Assembly (NCBI GenBank): GCA_934501475.1 | Contig: CAKSUL010000001.1 | Location: 20,846 to 84,845 of the forward strand | DNA: 64,000 bases | Source: an uncultured Roseovarius sp. | GTDB lineage: Bacteria; Pseudomonadota; Alphaproteobacteria; Rhodobacterales; Rhodobacteraceae | Reading direction: 5' to 3' | Part shown: one piece after another, positions 8,218 through 18,215 of the stretch | Layout: each line of letters starts with the position of its first letter | Position numbering within the stretch: position 1 is the first letter of the stretch | The notes under the pieces: generated by a model | What the model was told of the DNA's origin: nothing | Database searches by the model: none | Seen by the model: only the letters and a program-made list of their open reading frames with translations | Position numbers and translations under genes: made by a program

Positions 8218-8304
8218 TCCAGAATCCGACATCTCTCCTGAAGGGTTTCGGATTTGATCTGAGGCAGGGATCAGATGCAAAACGCCCATGACCTTGAAAG
8301 GGCT

Positions 8305-9438
8305 TTAGCCCAGCACCGGCAGTTCGCGCGCTGAAAATTGGGTGAGCGGTTCCGGCGCGCCGTCACGGATGACGATCACCTCTTCATGAACCATGATCCG
8401 GCCGGGTTTGACGGTCAGCCCCGGTTCCAGAGTGATGACCATGCCAGGGTGCAGGATCGTGGCGTCATCGGCATTCAGGGACAGACCTTCGGTCAGGTGC
8501 AGGCCCAGGCCATGGCCCAGGCGCCCGGCATCGTCACCCGTGCCGGTGATCGCGGCCATGGCGTGAAACACATCTGATGCGCGTGCGCCGGGGCGGGCGG
8601 CGGCGAGGCCGGCGGCGCTGGCCTCGATCAGGCGGGCATGGGCCGAGGCGGCGGCCGGCGTGGCGGGGCCGAGCGTGAAGTTGCGGTCGAAATCGCAGAA
8701 ATACCCGTCGTGCACGGCGCCGGTGTCCAGCATCAGGATGTCGCCCCGCGCAAGCGGGCGCTCGTCAGCCGGCGAGATCACATCGCCATAGCCATCGGGG
8801 CCGGCGCCGCCCGCGAGATAGGGCACCCAATCGGCCCCTTCCTCAAGCAGCAGGCGCTGGAAATCGCGAAACACCTGTGACAGCGCGATGTCGGGCGCGG
8901 CGATCTCGCCGACCCGCGCGAAGGCCCGTCCGGCGATGGCGCATGTGGTGGCGATCTTGGCGATTTCGGCCTCGGATTTGATCTGGCGCAGGTCGGCCAC
9001 GATCATGGCGTCATCCCTGAAGCTCAGCCCGCTGAGCGCCCTCACGCGGTCATAATCGGCCAGGGGCATGCGCAAATGGGTTTCATATCCCGAAGGCACG
9101 CCGACCGGCCCGCCGATCTCGCGCAGGGTATCGGCCAGCAGGGTCACGCCGTCATCCAGGGGTGTCGGGGCGGGCCAGGTGCGGATGTCCATGACCCAGG
9201 TCTGCGCCATCAGGGCCGCACCGATCGAAGGAATCACCGCGACCGGCGCGCCGTTGGCGGGCAGGATCAGAAACCAGGGCCTGCTCGGGCTTTCCCAGAA
9301 CCGGGTGAGAAAGCCGCTGAAATAAAGCAGATCGGTTGCGGTGCTCAGCAGGATCGCGCCCAGCCCCGCCTCGGCCATGCGCGCCTGCGCGGCGTTCAGC
9401 CGGGCGCGGTATTCTGCGGCTCCGAAACCGCGTGTCAT
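8305..9438 (-). CDS. M24 family metallopeptidase (Xaa-Pro aminopeptidase-like)
   Basis: 377 residues. The start at 9438 is fixed by the 4-bp ATGA overlap with the upstream ammonia-lyase gene. An N-terminal creatinase/prolidase-type domain (about 1-140) precedes a pita-bread M24 domain with the usual metal ligands: LDTGAVHDGYFCDFDR (two Asp), GHGLGLHLTEG (His), ITLEPGL (Glu) and VHEEVIVI (Glu). The family includes Xaa-Pro peptidases, creatinase and ectoine hydrolase; substrate cannot be told from sequence. No signal peptide, so cytoplasmic. Coupling to a 2,3-diaminopropionate ammonia-lyase-like enzyme suggests a small peptide or N-acylated amino acid as substrate (inference). Confidence 0.88.
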   Translation of the reverse strand: MTRGFGAAEYRARLNAAQARMAEAGLGAILLSTATDLLYFSGFLTRFWESPSRPWFLILPANGAPVAVIPSIGAALMAQTWVMDIRTWPAPTPLDDGVTLLADTLREIGGPVGVPSGYETHLRMPLADYDRVRALSGLSFRDDAMIVADLRQIKSEAEIAKIATTCAIAGRAFARVGEIAAPDIALSQVFRDFQRLLLEEGADWVPYLAGGAGPDGYGDVISPADERPLARGDILMLDTGAVHDGYFCDFDRNFTLGPATPAAASAHARLIEASAAGLAAARPGARASDVFHAMAAITGTGDDAGRLGHGLGLHLTEGLSLNADDATILHPGMVITLEPGLTVKPGRIMVHEEVIVIRDGAPEPLTQFSARELPVLG

Positions 9439-10481
9439 GCGGCCTCGCCCTGTTCGCTGACGATGCACAGCACGCGTGCATCCGCGCCCAAACCCATCTG
9501 CTGCATCGCCGCCAGCCCCGCGCCGCCGGATGATGTGGTCTCCATGCCGAGTGCGGCCAGTTCGGGCAGGATCGCCGCGCCTTCCTCTTCGGAGATCAGC
9601 GCAAAGGCATCCGCGTCGCGCGCCAGCCCCTTGAGCGCGATCAGCGAGGCCTCCTTGCAATCGAGGCGCCCCATATGCGAGGTCGGCCCCCGTGTCGTGA
9701 CCATGTGGCCCGCGTCGATGCACGCATGAAGCGCGGGCGCGACCTGCGGTTCGACCACGATGATGCGCGGCGCATCGCCCCAAGCCTTGCGAAACAGCGC
9801 CGCGCAGGCCCCGGCCAGGCCGCCGACACCGGCCTGCAGAAAGATATGCGTCGGCACAACGGGCATCTGGCGCACGGTTTCCGCCGCCAGCGCCAGATAG
9901 CCCTCCATCAGGCGGTGGGGCAGGTCCAGATACCCGTCCCAGGACGTGTCCGACAAGAGCGTCCAGCCGTTATCCTCGGCACCCTTGAGCGCGGCGGCCA
10001 TGCTGGCCTCGTAATCGTCGCCCGCGCGCACCACCTCGGCGCCCTTGTCGCGCAGTCGGCGGGCAAACCCTTCGGGGACGGTCGATGCGAGATAGATCAC
10101 CGCGCGCGCGCCGAACGCCTTGGCCCCGGCTGCCACCGACAGGCCGTGATTGCCCGCGCTGGCGGTGACATAGGTCTGCCCGCTCAGGGCGCGCGACAGA
10201 TCCTGTTCGCCGGTTTTCGCACCGCTTTGCACGGCGTGATGGGCGATCACATAGGCCGCGCCGAGGGCCTTGAAACTGCCCAGCCCCATGCGCGCGCGCT
10301 CATCCTTGACCCAGATCTGCGGGTCAAGCCCCTCAAGCCGGGTCAGCGGTGTTTCCCCCGCTTTGGGGCAGCGCGCCAACAGGGCCTCGGGGGCGGCGGC
10401 GTCGATGCTGGGGGCTGGCACATCGGCGAGGGCCGGATCGCTCAGCCCGGCACCGCGCCACGGATTTTCAAGAATGTCCAT
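9435..10481 (-). CDS. PLP-dependent ammonia-lyase, diaminopropionate ammonia-lyase family
   Basis: 348-residue fold-type II PLP enzyme. The PLP lysine is probably K71 in GLGSFKALGAAY; the phosphate/cofactor region appears as SAGNHG (109-113) and QAGVGGLAG. KDERARMGLGSF and the LMEGYLALAAE and PTHIFLQAGVGG runs resemble diaminopropionate ammonia-lyases (2,3-diaminopropionate to pyruvate plus two ammonia). It is about 50 residues shorter than the E. coli YgeX enzyme, and the residue just before GNHG is Ala where the E. coli enzyme is, as I recall, Asp (used for the D-isomer); threonine-dehydratase-like activity is the alternative. First gene of a two-gene minus-strand operon with the M24 peptidase. 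Confidence 0.82.
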   Translation of the reverse strand: MDILENPWRGAGLSDPALADVPAPSIDAAAPEALLARCPKAGETPLTRLEGLDPQIWVKDERARMGLGSFKALGAAYVIAHHAVQSGAKTGEQDLSRALSGQTYVTASAGNHGLSVAAGAKAFGARAVIYLASTVPEGFARRLRDKGAEVVRAGDDYEASMAAALKGAEDNGWTLLSDTSWDGYLDLPHRLMEGYLALAAETVRQMPVVPTHIFLQAGVGGLAGACAALFRKAWGDAPRIIVVEPQVAPALHACIDAGHMVTTRGPTSHMGRLDCKEASLIALKGLARDADAFALISEEEGAAILPELAALGMETTSSGGAGLAAMQQMGLGADARVLCIVSEQGEAA

Positions 10482-10629
10482 GTTGTTCCCTTCTGGTTCC
10501 CCTCAATAGGACGGACAAAACCGCGCAGCGTCAAGCCTGAGCCGCCCGGAGCGCCACTCGCCCCTTTCCCCTCGCTGCGCAATGGCCTAAAGAGGCGACA
10601 AACACGCCATATGCGGGAGATTTGTCCAA

Positions 10630-12795
10630 ATGCAGGACCCGGCCATCACACCCGAACTGATCGAGGCCCACGGCCTCAAACCCGATGAATACGCCCGCAT
10701 CCTCGAGATCATCGGACGTGAGCCCAGTTTCACCGAACTGGGGATTTTCTCGGCCATGTGGAACGAGCATTGTTCCTATAAATCCTCGAAGAAATGGCTG
10801 CGCACCCTGCCCACGACAGGGCCGCAGGTGATCTGTGGCCCCGGTGAAAACGCCGGTATCGTCGATATCGGCGACGGGCAATGCGTGGTGTTCAAGATGG
10901 AAAGCCACAATCACCCTTCCTATATCGAGCCATATCAGGGCGCGGCCACCGGGGTGGGTGGCATCCTGCGCGATGTGTTCACCATGGGCGCGCGCCCGAT
11001 CGCGGCGATGAATTCGCTCAGTTTCGGCTCACCCGATCATCCCAAGACGCGCCAGTTGTTGCATGGTGTGGTGTCGGGCATCGGCGGCTACGGCAACGCG
11101 TTCGGCGTGCCGACCGTTGGCGGTGAACTGCGCTTTGATCCTGCCTATAACGGCAATTGCCTGGTCAATGCCTTTGCCGCCGGGCTGGCCGATACCGACA
11201 AGATTTTCTACTCCGCCGCGTCCGGCGTCGGAATGCCGGTGGTGTATCTGGGCGCCAAGACCGGGCGTGACGGGGTGGGCGGGGCCACCATGGCCAGCGC
11301 CGAATTCGACGATACGATCGAAGAAAAGCGCCCGACCGTGCAGGTCGGGGATCCGTTCACCGAAAAGCGCCTGATGGAGGCCACGCTGGAGCTGATGGCG
11401 ACGGGTGCGGTGATCTCGATTCAGGATATGGGGGCGGCCGGGCTGACCTGCTCGGCGGTGGAAATGGGTGACAAGGGCGGGCTGGGCGTGCGGCTGAACC
11501 TGAACGCGGTGCCGCAGCGCGAAGAGAACATGACCGCCTATGAGATGATGCTGTCGGAATCCCAGGAACGCATGTTGATGGTGCTCAACCCCGCGCTCGA
11601 GTCCGAGGCGCGCGCCGTGTTCGAGAAATGGGACCTCGATTTCGCCATTGTCGGTGAAACCATCGCCGAAGACCGCTTTCTGGTGATGCATCACAACAGC
11701 GTCATGGCGGATCTGCCGCTGGCGACGCTGTCGGGCTCTGCCCCCGAATATGACCGCCCCTGGGTCGAAACGGTGCCCGCAACCCCGCTCGATGCCGCAA
11801 CCGTGCCCGAAGTGGACGCGATCGACGCGCTGCGGGTGCTGATCTCATCGCCGAATTACTGCTCGCGCGAATGGGTTTATGAGCAATATGACACGATGGT
11901 CATGGCCGATACGGTGCGCGGGCCGGGCCTTGGCGCGGGGCTGATCCGGGTGCATGGCACCGAAAAGTTGCTGGCCTTCACCTCGGATGTGACGCCGCGC
12001 TATGTCGAGGCCAATCCGGAAATGGGCGGCAAACAGGCCGTGGCCGAGGCCTATCGCAACCTGACCGCATTGGGCGCGCGGCCCCTGGCCACCACCGACA
12101 ACCTCAATTTCGGCAATCCGGAAAAGCCAGAAATCATGGGGCAATTCGTCGGCGCGATCAAAGGTATCGGCGCGGCGGTGGCGGCGCTCGACATGCCGAT
12201 CGTGTCGGGCAACGTCTCGCTTTACAACGAAACCGATGGCGCCGCGATCCTGCCAACCCCGACCATCGGCGCGGTCGGGCTGATCGACCATATCGAAAAC
12301 GCGATCATCGGCCAGGCCCGCGAAGGGCATGAGGCGCTGCTGATCGGGACAGGTGAGGGCCATCTGGGCCAATCCGCCCTGCTGGCCGAGGTGTTCGCCC
12401 GCGTCGAGGGCGACGCGCCCATGGTCGATCTTGATGCCGAAAGACGCAACGGCGATTTCATCCGCGACAACCACAGCCTGATCCGCGCCTGCACCGATCT
12501 CGGCGACGGCGGGCTGGCCCTGGCCGCCTTCGAGATGGCCGAGGCCGCAGGCGTCGGCATCAAGCTGGAGGTGAGCGGCACCGCCGCCCTCTTTGGCGAG
12601 GACCAGGCGCGCTATCTGGTGGCGTGCAATTTCGATCAGGCCGAAGCCCTGATGAGCGCCGCCGCCGCCGCCGGCGTCACCGTCCAGAGCGTTGGACGAT
12701 TTACCGGCAGGGATGTCTGCATGGGCGGATCAAGCGCGCCGTTGCAGGCGCTTTCGGAGTGCTATCGCAACGCCCTTGCCAACACCTTCGCCTGA
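10630..12795 (+). CDS. purL: phosphoribosylformylglycinamidine synthase subunit PurL
   Basis: 721 residues: the small PurL form, which works with separate PurS and PurQ subunits (not in this window) to make FGAM from FGAR, glutamine and ATP in purine synthesis. Visible are [17 protein letters not shown] near the N-terminus, [14 protein letters not shown], the SHNHPS signature and the duplicated AIRS-type halves ([22 protein letters not shown]). ATG at 10630; the preceding GGGAGA is the ribosome-binding site. It is transcribed divergently from the ammonia-lyase pair across 148 bp. Confidence 0.97.
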   Translation: MQDPAITPELIEAHGLKPDEYARILEIIGREPSFTELGIFSAMWNEHCSYKSSKKWLRTLPTTGPQVICGPGENAGIVDIGDGQCVVFKMESHNHPSYIEPYQGAATGVGGILRDVFTMGARPIAAMNSLSFGSPDHPKTRQLLHGVVSGIGGYGNAFGVPTVGGELRFDPAYNGNCLVNAFAAGLADTDKIFYSAASGVGMPVVYLGAKTGRDGVGGATMASAEFDDTIEEKRPTVQVGDPFTEKRLMEATLELMATGAVISIQDMGAAGLTCSAVEMGDKGGLGVRLNLNAVPQREENMTAYEMMLSESQERMLMVLNPALESEARAVFEKWDLDFAIVGETIAEDRFLVMHHNSVMADLPLATLSGSAPEYDRPWVETVPATPLDAATVPEVDAIDALRVLISSPNYCSREWVYEQYDTMVMADTVRGPGLGAGLIRVHGTEKLLAFTSDVTPRYVEANPEMGGKQAVAEAYRNLTALGARPLATTDNLNFGNPEKPEIMGQFVGAIKGIGAAVAALDMPIVSGNVSLYNETDGAAILPTPTIGAVGLIDHIENAIIGQAREGHEALLIGTGEGHLGQSALLAEVFARVEGDAPMVDLDAERRNGDFIRDNHSLIRACTDLGDGGLALAAFEMAEAAGVGIKLEVSGTAALFGEDQARYLVACNFDQAEALMSAAAAAGVTVQSVGRFTGRDVCMGGSSAPLQALSECYRNALANTFA

Positions 12796-12813
12796 GGCCG
12801 CGGTCGGGATTTT

Positions 12814-12879
12814 GAGTATTTATTGGAAAAATGAAAGGATAAGGTGAGCCTCTTGCCTTTCATTTTTCCATAAATACTC
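12814..12879. repeat. GAGTATTT gene-end element, copy 2 (near-perfect 24-bp inverted repeat)
   Basis: The left arm (12814-12838) begins GAGTATTTATTGGAAAAATG and the right arm (12856-12879) is its reverse complement with a single missing T, giving a 24-bp stem with a 17-nt loop between the convergent ends of purL and rsmA. It is AT-rich in a GC-rich genome. Most likely a bidirectional terminator. Confidence 0.82.
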
Positions 12880-12928
12880 ATGCCGGACATGTGCCCAGGG
12901 GCGCGGCGTTGCTGTTTGTGTCAGCCCA

Positions 12929-13762
12929 TCAGATCAGGCGCGAGAAAGCGCAGAACTGCTCAAGCGATACGGTTTCGGCCCGGTCGGTGGGGGCGATTCC
13001 CGCGGCCAGCAGGCGGTCTTCAAGATCGGGCACCAGCCCCTTGAGCGCCGAGCGCAGCATCTTGCGGCGTTGGTTGAAGGCGCGGGCGATCACATCTTGC
13101 AGCGTCTTGGCATCCGCCGGATAGCGCGGTTCGGGCAGCGCCTTGAAGTGGACCACGGCGCTCGAGACCTTGGGCGCGGGGGTGAACGCCTCGGGGGGGA
13201 GGTGCATGACGATCTGCGGATCGCTGCGCCATTGCGCCAGAAGCGCGAGGCGCCCATAGGCCTTGGAGCCGGGCGTGGCGACGATGCGCTGCGCCACTTC
13301 GCGCTGAAACATCAATGTCAGGCTGTCCCAGAATGGCGGCCATTGCGGCGGGGTCAGCCAGCGGATCAGCAGCTCGGTGCCGACATTGTAGGGCAGGTTC
13401 GACACCACGCGGATCGGCGGTGTCAGCTGATCCAGCGGGTTCAGGCTCAGGGCGTCTGCATTGATCACGGTGAGCCGCCCCGGATAGGCATCGGCGATCT
13501 CCTGCAGCGCCGGCAGGCAGCGCGCGTCCTTTTCAACCGCCAGCACCCGGCGCGCGCCCTGCGCGAGCAATCCGCGCGTCAGCCCACCGGGGCCGGGGCC
13601 GATCTCCAGCACGTCGCAGCCGCTGAGATCGCCCGCCTGGCGCGCGATTTTCGCGGTCAGGTTCAGGTCCAGCAGAAAATTCTGCCCCAAGGACTTGCGC
13701 GCCGACAGGCCATGGGTCGCGATCACGTCGCGCAGCGCGGGAAGGGTGTCTATCGCGCTCAT
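12929..13762 (-). CDS. rsmA: 16S rRNA dimethyladenosine transferase RsmA (KsgA)
   Basis: 277-residue SAM-dependent enzyme that dimethylates two adjacent adenosines near the 3' end of 16S rRNA. Motifs seen: [26 protein letters not shown] (motif I), the catalytic NLPYN and a C-terminal [12 protein letters not shown] segment. Its ATG overlaps the pdxA stop by 4 bp. Last gene of the lptF-lptG-lptD-surA-pdxA-rsmA run; the 24-bp inverted repeat lies beyond its stop. Confidence 0.97.
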   Translation of the reverse strand: MSAIDTLPALRDVIATHGLSARKSLGQNFLLDLNLTAKIARQAGDLSGCDVLEIGPGPGGLTRGLLAQGARRVLAVEKDARCLPALQEIADAYPGRLTVINADALSLNPLDQLTPPIRVVSNLPYNVGTELLIRWLTPPQWPPFWDSLTLMFQREVAQRIVATPGSKAYGRLALLAQWRSDPQIVMHLPPEAFTPAPKVSSAVVHFKALPEPRYPADAKTLQDVIARAFNQRRKMLRSALKGLVPDLEDRLLAAGIAPTDRAETVSLEQFCAFSRLI

Positions 13763-14733
13763 CCAGCGCGCCCCGCGCCCATGGTCGCGGCCATTTTCAG
13801 CGCCTCGATCAGCGAGGTGGGATTGGCCATGTCGCGCCCGGCGATGTCCAATGCGGTGCCGTGATCGGGCGACGTACGCACGAAGGGCAGGCCGAGCGTG
13901 ACATTCACGCCGCGGTCGAAATCCAGCGTCTTGATCGGGATCAGCGCCTGATCGTGATACATGCAGACCGCCGCGTCATAGCCCGCCCGCGCGCCGGCGT
14001 GAAACATCGTGTCGGCAGACATCGGGCCGCGTAGATCCATGCCTTGCGTGCGCAACTCGTCCAGCACGGGGGTGATCAGAAGCTGTTCCTCATGGCCCAT
14101 CTTGCCGCCTTCGCCCGCATGTGGGTTCAGCCCCGCGACGGCGATGCGCGGCGCGCTCAGGCCGAAGTCACGGATCAGCCCGGCATGGGTGATGCGGATC
14201 GTGTCGCGCAGCAAATCGGCCGTCAGCGCGCCGGGCACATCGGCCAGCGGAATGTGAATGGTGGTCGGCACCACGCGCAGCCGATCAGAGGCCAGCATCA
14301 TCACCACCCGCGCCACGCCCGCCAGTGCGGCAAGGTATTCGGTATGGCCGGGCCAGGCAAAACCCGCCCCGTCCTGGAGCGCCTTCTTGTGGATCGGCGC
14401 GGTGCAAAGCGCCAGGGCGTCGCCCGCGCGCACCAGGTCGACGCCGCGCGCGATCACGTCGATCACCGATTGCGCATGGGCCGGGTTGGGGGTGCCGTGG
14501 GTCAGCGCGCCATCAAATCCATGCGCCAGGACGGGCAGGGCGCGCGCGCTCATCGCCTCGGCCGGGTGATCGATGATCTGCGTCGCGCAGCCACGGGGCA
14601 GATGCGCGGGATCGCCGATCAGGAAGAACGGCAGATCCCGGCCAATCGCGTCCCATGCCTTGTGCGCCAGTTCCGGGCCGATGCCCGACGGCTCGCCGCA
14701 GGTGAGCGCGACAGGGCGCGGTGCGGTGCTCAC
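13759..14733 (-). CDS. pdxA: 4-hydroxythreonine-4-phosphate dehydrogenase PdxA
   Basis: 324 residues, GTG start at 14733 overlapping the surA stop by 4 bp. Catalyses the NAD-dependent oxidation of 4-phosphohydroxy-L-threonine in the DXP-dependent route to pyridoxal phosphate. Signatures: [12 protein letters not shown] at the N-terminus, the metal-binding His and [18 protein letters not shown], and [13 protein letters not shown]. The surA-pdxA-rsmA order is widely conserved in proteobacteria. Confidence 0.97.
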   Translation of the reverse strand: MSTAPRPVALTCGEPSGIGPELAHKAWDAIGRDLPFFLIGDPAHLPRGCATQIIDHPAEAMSARALPVLAHGFDGALTHGTPNPAHAQSVIDVIARGVDLVRAGDALALCTAPIHKKALQDGAGFAWPGHTEYLAALAGVARVVMMLASDRLRVVPTTIHIPLADVPGALTADLLRDTIRITHAGLIRDFGLSAPRIAVAGLNPHAGEGGKMGHEEQLLITPVLDELRTQGMDLRGPMSADTMFHAGARAGYDAAVCMYHDQALIPIKTLDFDRGVNVTLGLPFVRTSPDHGTALDIAGRDMANPTSLIEALKMAATMGAGRAG

Positions 14734-16025
14734 TTTTCGATGATCCGCGCCTCGGAGCGCAATTGGGCGATATACCCATCGGCAAAGGATTCCAGCCGCT
14801 GGTTGCTGATCTGCTGTGCCAGGACGGCGTTCTGATCGGGGGCTGCGGCCTCTTCACCGTCTTCGCCCGGTGTCGCGGCCTGAGCGGTTGCATCCTCGGT
14901 CATGGCCTGCACGCGCCCGCACATCATGAGCAGCACCAGCGTCTGCCCGCCCGAGCGGGTCAGCGAGTAGGACACTTCGCCCGGATCAAGGCGCGACAGT
15001 TCGATCGCGATATCTTGCGGGATTTCGCCGGGGGCCTTGGTGCCGCGCTCAAGCACCGATTCGGGCTGGCCCTTGGCGATGCCGTAGAGGTCGTCACAGG
15101 TATCGGTGTCGGCCTCGATCTGGGCGGCGCGTTTCAGCGCCTGTTCGCTGCGTCCGCCGTCGATGTAATAGGCGGCATATTCGATGGCGGAATATTCGGG
15201 CGTGGGCACGTCGGTTTCCTCGATGCCGCGCATCTGGAACATCGCGACCGCCCCCTCAAGGGGGAGCGGGTCCGTCACTTCGCCCGGCGCCAGTCCGAGG
15301 ATCAGCGGGCGCAGCACCGGGGGCAGCTTGGTGATCGGGGTCCAGGGCAGGCGGCCGCCGTTGGCCCTGGTCGGGGTGACGGAATATTTTTGCGCCTGCG
15401 CCGAAAACGCGCCCTCGCTGGTCAGTTCCGAGATCTGGCGCGCCACTTCGATGACCTGCTGTTCGGTCTGCGGCGTGAAGGGGATGATGATTTCAGAGAG
15501 CAGCACGCGCACACCGGTGCCGGTGCTGATGGCGGCGCGGGCGCGTTCCAGATCCTCTTCGCTGACCGAAATGCCGGCCCCGAACTTGGCGCGGGTCAAT
15601 TCGCGCCAGGTCAGCCCGGCAAGGACAAAATCGCGGAATGTCTGTTCCGAGACGCCGCCCTTTTCCAGCAGCCCGATCATCTGGGCGGTGTTCAGTTTGC
15701 CCTGCGCGGCGAATTGCTCCATCCCGGCGGCCAGCATTTCATCGTTGACCGTGATCCCCTGCGCGCGCGCGGCCTGCATTTTCAGCCGGTCGTCGATCAG
15801 TTGCTCGCGCGCCAGTTTCGCCGGGTTGGCGGGGGCACGCAGCAGGGTCAGCAGGCGCTCGCGTTGTTGCAGCTCATAGCGCGTGATGACGTCGCCATTG
15901 ACCTTGATCAGCGGCTCGAACAGGTTTTGCGCTGTTGAACGCCCGGCAGTGGACAGCGTCAGTCCGACGGTCAGGATCAGCATCAATGTCAACGCGGAGA
16001 CGGATTTGCGCATGGGTATTCTCAT
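14730..16025 (-). CDS. surA: SurA-like periplasmic peptidylprolyl isomerase/chaperone
   Basis: 431 residues with a signal peptide (hydrophobic core about 9-22, cleavage near AGRSTAQ), so periplasmic; the start could also be M5 at 16013, as neither has a clear Shine-Dalgarno. A SurA N-terminal domain (NGDVITRYELQQRERLL) precedes one parvulin (PPIC) domain around residues 170-280 (VRVLLSEIIIPF, SVTPTRANGGRLPW, APGEVTDPL). E. coli SurA has two parvulin domains; only one is obvious here. It chaperones outer-membrane proteins such as LptD to the Bam complex, and lptD is its direct upstream neighbour. Confidence 0.92.
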   Translation of the reverse strand: MRIPMRKSVSALTLMLILTVGLTLSTAGRSTAQNLFEPLIKVNGDVITRYELQQRERLLTLLRAPANPAKLAREQLIDDRLKMQAARAQGITVNDEMLAAGMEQFAAQGKLNTAQMIGLLEKGGVSEQTFRDFVLAGLTWRELTRAKFGAGISVSEEDLERARAAISTGTGVRVLLSEIIIPFTPQTEQQVIEVARQISELTSEGAFSAQAQKYSVTPTRANGGRLPWTPITKLPPVLRPLILGLAPGEVTDPLPLEGAVAMFQMRGIEETDVPTPEYSAIEYAAYYIDGGRSEQALKRAAQIEADTDTCDDLYGIAKGQPESVLERGTKAPGEIPQDIAIELSRLDPGEVSYSLTRSGGQTLVLLMMCGRVQAMTEDATAQAATPGEDGEEAAAPDQNAVLAQQISNQRLESFADGYIAQLRSEARIIEK

Positions 16026-16031
16026 TCTGGT

Positions 16032-18215
16032 TCATTTCTTGCAGGTGCGGGTATAGCTCTTGTCTTCGGTCCGGGCACTGAAACCGCGCAGCCCCACGGT
16101 GAAACTGAAATCGGTCGATGGCGTCAGGATAGTGGAAGAGGTGAAGCGGCGCGAGGCCGAAAGCGCGATATCCACGCATTCATTGGTATACGTCACGCCA
16201 ACCCCGGCCCTGACGCTGCGGTCGCTGGCGATATCATAGCGCCATTCGGCCTGGCCCGTCCAGTGACGCGACAGCCGGTAACTGCCGTCAAAGGCCCATT
16301 CCGAGATGGTGCCGGGGCGTTCTTCAGCGATGTCGCGGCCCAGCCAGATATAAGTTGCACCGATGCTGGTCAGGGCGTTCTGCCAATTGGCGCGCACCTC
16401 GGCCTTGGTGGTGTCCAGACCGGAATCAAACAGGCTGCGCGCGGTCAGGCTGAGGCCGTTTTGCGTGGCCACCTGGCCGGCGACCAGAAGATCGGAGAAC
16501 TCGCCGCGCATCCCTGACGAGCTGGAAAAGCTCTGGGTTCCGTTCGGCTCGAGCTGGGCCCGGTCGCGCACCACCTGTCCGAAACTCAGCGTGCTGCTCA
16601 GCCCGTTGGGGTCAAAGCGTGACCAGTTGATCCCGTAGGCGGCACTTGCGCCGCGTTCGCGCCGGTCACTTTGGGCAAAGCGCGACAGCGACAGCAGGTT
16701 GCCCTCGTCAAATTCCACACGGGTGCTTTCGTCGCCGGGGACGAACGGCGTCTTGCCGCCGACCCAGGCCAGTTGCACCACCGGTTCGATCACATGGGAC
16801 ACGCCTTTGCGCGTGGTCTTGGCCAGCGGCCAGCGCAGCGCGATGGCGGCCGAAGGGGTCAGTTCGGTCGCCGAGGACAGGCTGGTGATCCCGGCCTGCG
16901 AGATACGGTAGTGATCCACCGCCATGCCGGTCTGCAAGGTCGAGCGCACGCCGCCGACCAGGGTCCAGCTGCGCCGCCAGTCGGCCGATCCGGTCAGCCG
17001 CGTGACATCGCGCCCATCGGCAAAGACGTCGAAATCCGGGCCATCGGTGGTCAGGTCCGAAGTGCGGTAATGGTGATGCGCCGATGTGCCAAAGCGCAAT
17101 TCACCGCCCAGGGCGACGGGAAAGATGCGCCGCTCGTAATCGGCATTGCCGACGATGGTCGGCAGGGTCGAGTTGTTTTCGGTGCTGCGCAGCGAATGGA
17201 AATGCGTCAGCGCAACGCGCGCCCATTCATCGCGGCGCGCGCGCTCGATCGAAAATTCGCTGTCGAGGCGGTCCTTCGAGGAATAATCGTAATCCACCAG
17301 ATAGGCGTCATCATTCACCGCCTCGATATCAAAGCGCAGGATATAGTCGCGTTTCAGCGCGAAGATCCCGCTGCCGAAGATATAGGCGCGTTTGCTCTTG
17401 GCGCGCAGGTCGTCATCCGACATCGCGCCGCTGAATTCGATCCCGCCGGTGCGAAAGGCCTGACGATAGCGGAATTCCAGCGTGCGGGTCTTGTTGGACA
17501 GATAGGGCGTCAGGGTCAGGTCGCGGTGATCGCCCATGCGGATGAAATACGGCACCTTGATCCCGGTGCCCAGAAGCGAGGTGTTGTAAAGTGACGGGAT
17601 CAGGAAACCGGTCGCGCGTTCCAGTGTCGGGTCGGGCAGGCGCAGGCGGGGCAGGTAGAATATCGGCGTGTCCAGCACCCGGAACTGCGCGTCGTCCAGG
17701 TAGATCTGTTGCGCCTCCTGATCGTGCACCACCCGGCGGGCGCGGATCTGCCACAGCGGCGGGCGGCCATTCTCGCAGACCCGGCACGAGGTGACCGTCG
17801 CCTTGTAAAGCTGGGAATAGCGTCCCTCGACGCGGTTGATCTGATGCGCGGCCATCTGCAACTGATCGTCCATGACGATGCGCGCGCCGCGCAGGATGCC
17901 GTTCTGCAAATCCCGGTCCAATTGCCCGGAATCCGCCAGAACCACGGTGTAATCACCGTCAAACAGGGTGATCGGCCCGGTGATCTCAAGGCTTTCGCTG
18001 GAGCGGTCATAGATGATGCGCGCGGCCCTGACGCGCCGGCCCTCATACAGCGCCTCGACATTGCCCTCGGCGATCAGGCGGTCATCGCCGGTGACCAGCA
18101 CGTCATCGGCAATCAGCATCGCGGGCTGCGTCGGTGCATCCTGCGCCATCGCCGGAGCGGCCAGCGCCAGCAGCGACAGCGCAAACATCCAGAAAAGGCG
18201 CGCCAGGCCGGTCAT
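16032..18215 (-). CDS. lptD: LPS-assembly outer-membrane protein LptD
   Basis: 727 residues from the ATG at 18215, whose ATGA overlap with the lptG stop fixes the start; upstream in-frame codons lie inside lptG. A signal peptide (core LARLFWMFALSLLALAAP, cleavage after AMAQ) leads to an N-terminal OstA-type beta-jellyroll (LIADDVLVTGDDRLIAEGNV) and a large C-terminal beta-barrel domain. Cysteines include the SCRVCENG pair near residue 150, one at CVDIAL and one three residues from the C-terminus, compatible with the disulfides needed for LptD function. Inserts LPS into the outer leaflet. Confidence 0.95.
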   Translation of the reverse strand: MTGLARLFWMFALSLLALAAPAMAQDAPTQPAMLIADDVLVTGDDRLIAEGNVEALYEGRRVRAARIIYDRSSESLEITGPITLFDGDYTVVLADSGQLDRDLQNGILRGARIVMDDQLQMAAHQINRVEGRYSQLYKATVTSCRVCENGRPPLWQIRARRVVHDQEAQQIYLDDAQFRVLDTPIFYLPRLRLPDPTLERATGFLIPSLYNTSLLGTGIKVPYFIRMGDHRDLTLTPYLSNKTRTLEFRYRQAFRTGGIEFSGAMSDDDLRAKSKRAYIFGSGIFALKRDYILRFDIEAVNDDAYLVDYDYSSKDRLDSEFSIERARRDEWARVALTHFHSLRSTENNSTLPTIVGNADYERRIFPVALGGELRFGTSAHHHYRTSDLTTDGPDFDVFADGRDVTRLTGSADWRRSWTLVGGVRSTLQTGMAVDHYRISQAGITSLSSATELTPSAAIALRWPLAKTTRKGVSHVIEPVVQLAWVGGKTPFVPGDESTRVEFDEGNLLSLSRFAQSDRRERGASAAYGINWSRFDPNGLSSTLSFGQVVRDRAQLEPNGTQSFSSSSGMRGEFSDLLVAGQVATQNGLSLTARSLFDSGLDTTKAEVRANWQNALTSIGATYIWLGRDIAEERPGTISEWAFDGSYRLSRHWTGQAEWRYDIASDRSVRAGVGVTYTNECVDIALSASRRFTSSTILTPSTDFSFTVGLRGFSARTEDKSYTRTCKK

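Larger units (their letters stand above)
7948..8304. other. 357-bp convergent intergenic region rich in hairpins
   Basis: Gene-free stretch between the 3' ends of metK and the M24 peptidase gene. It holds the metK hairpin (7957-7980), the inverted GAGTATTT element (8164-8217) and two more short inverted repeats: AATCCGA/TCGGATT at 8223-8229 and 8248-8254, and ATCTGA/TCAGAT at 8257-8262 and 8271-8276. An 82-codon open frame in the middle has no ribosome-binding site or recognisable protein and is not accepted. Confidence 0.7.

Noticed and set aside
8009-8257. 82-codon open frame in the metK/M24 intergenic region
   Set aside because: Runs through the hairpins and the GAGTATTT element, lacks a ribosome-binding site and has no protein character.
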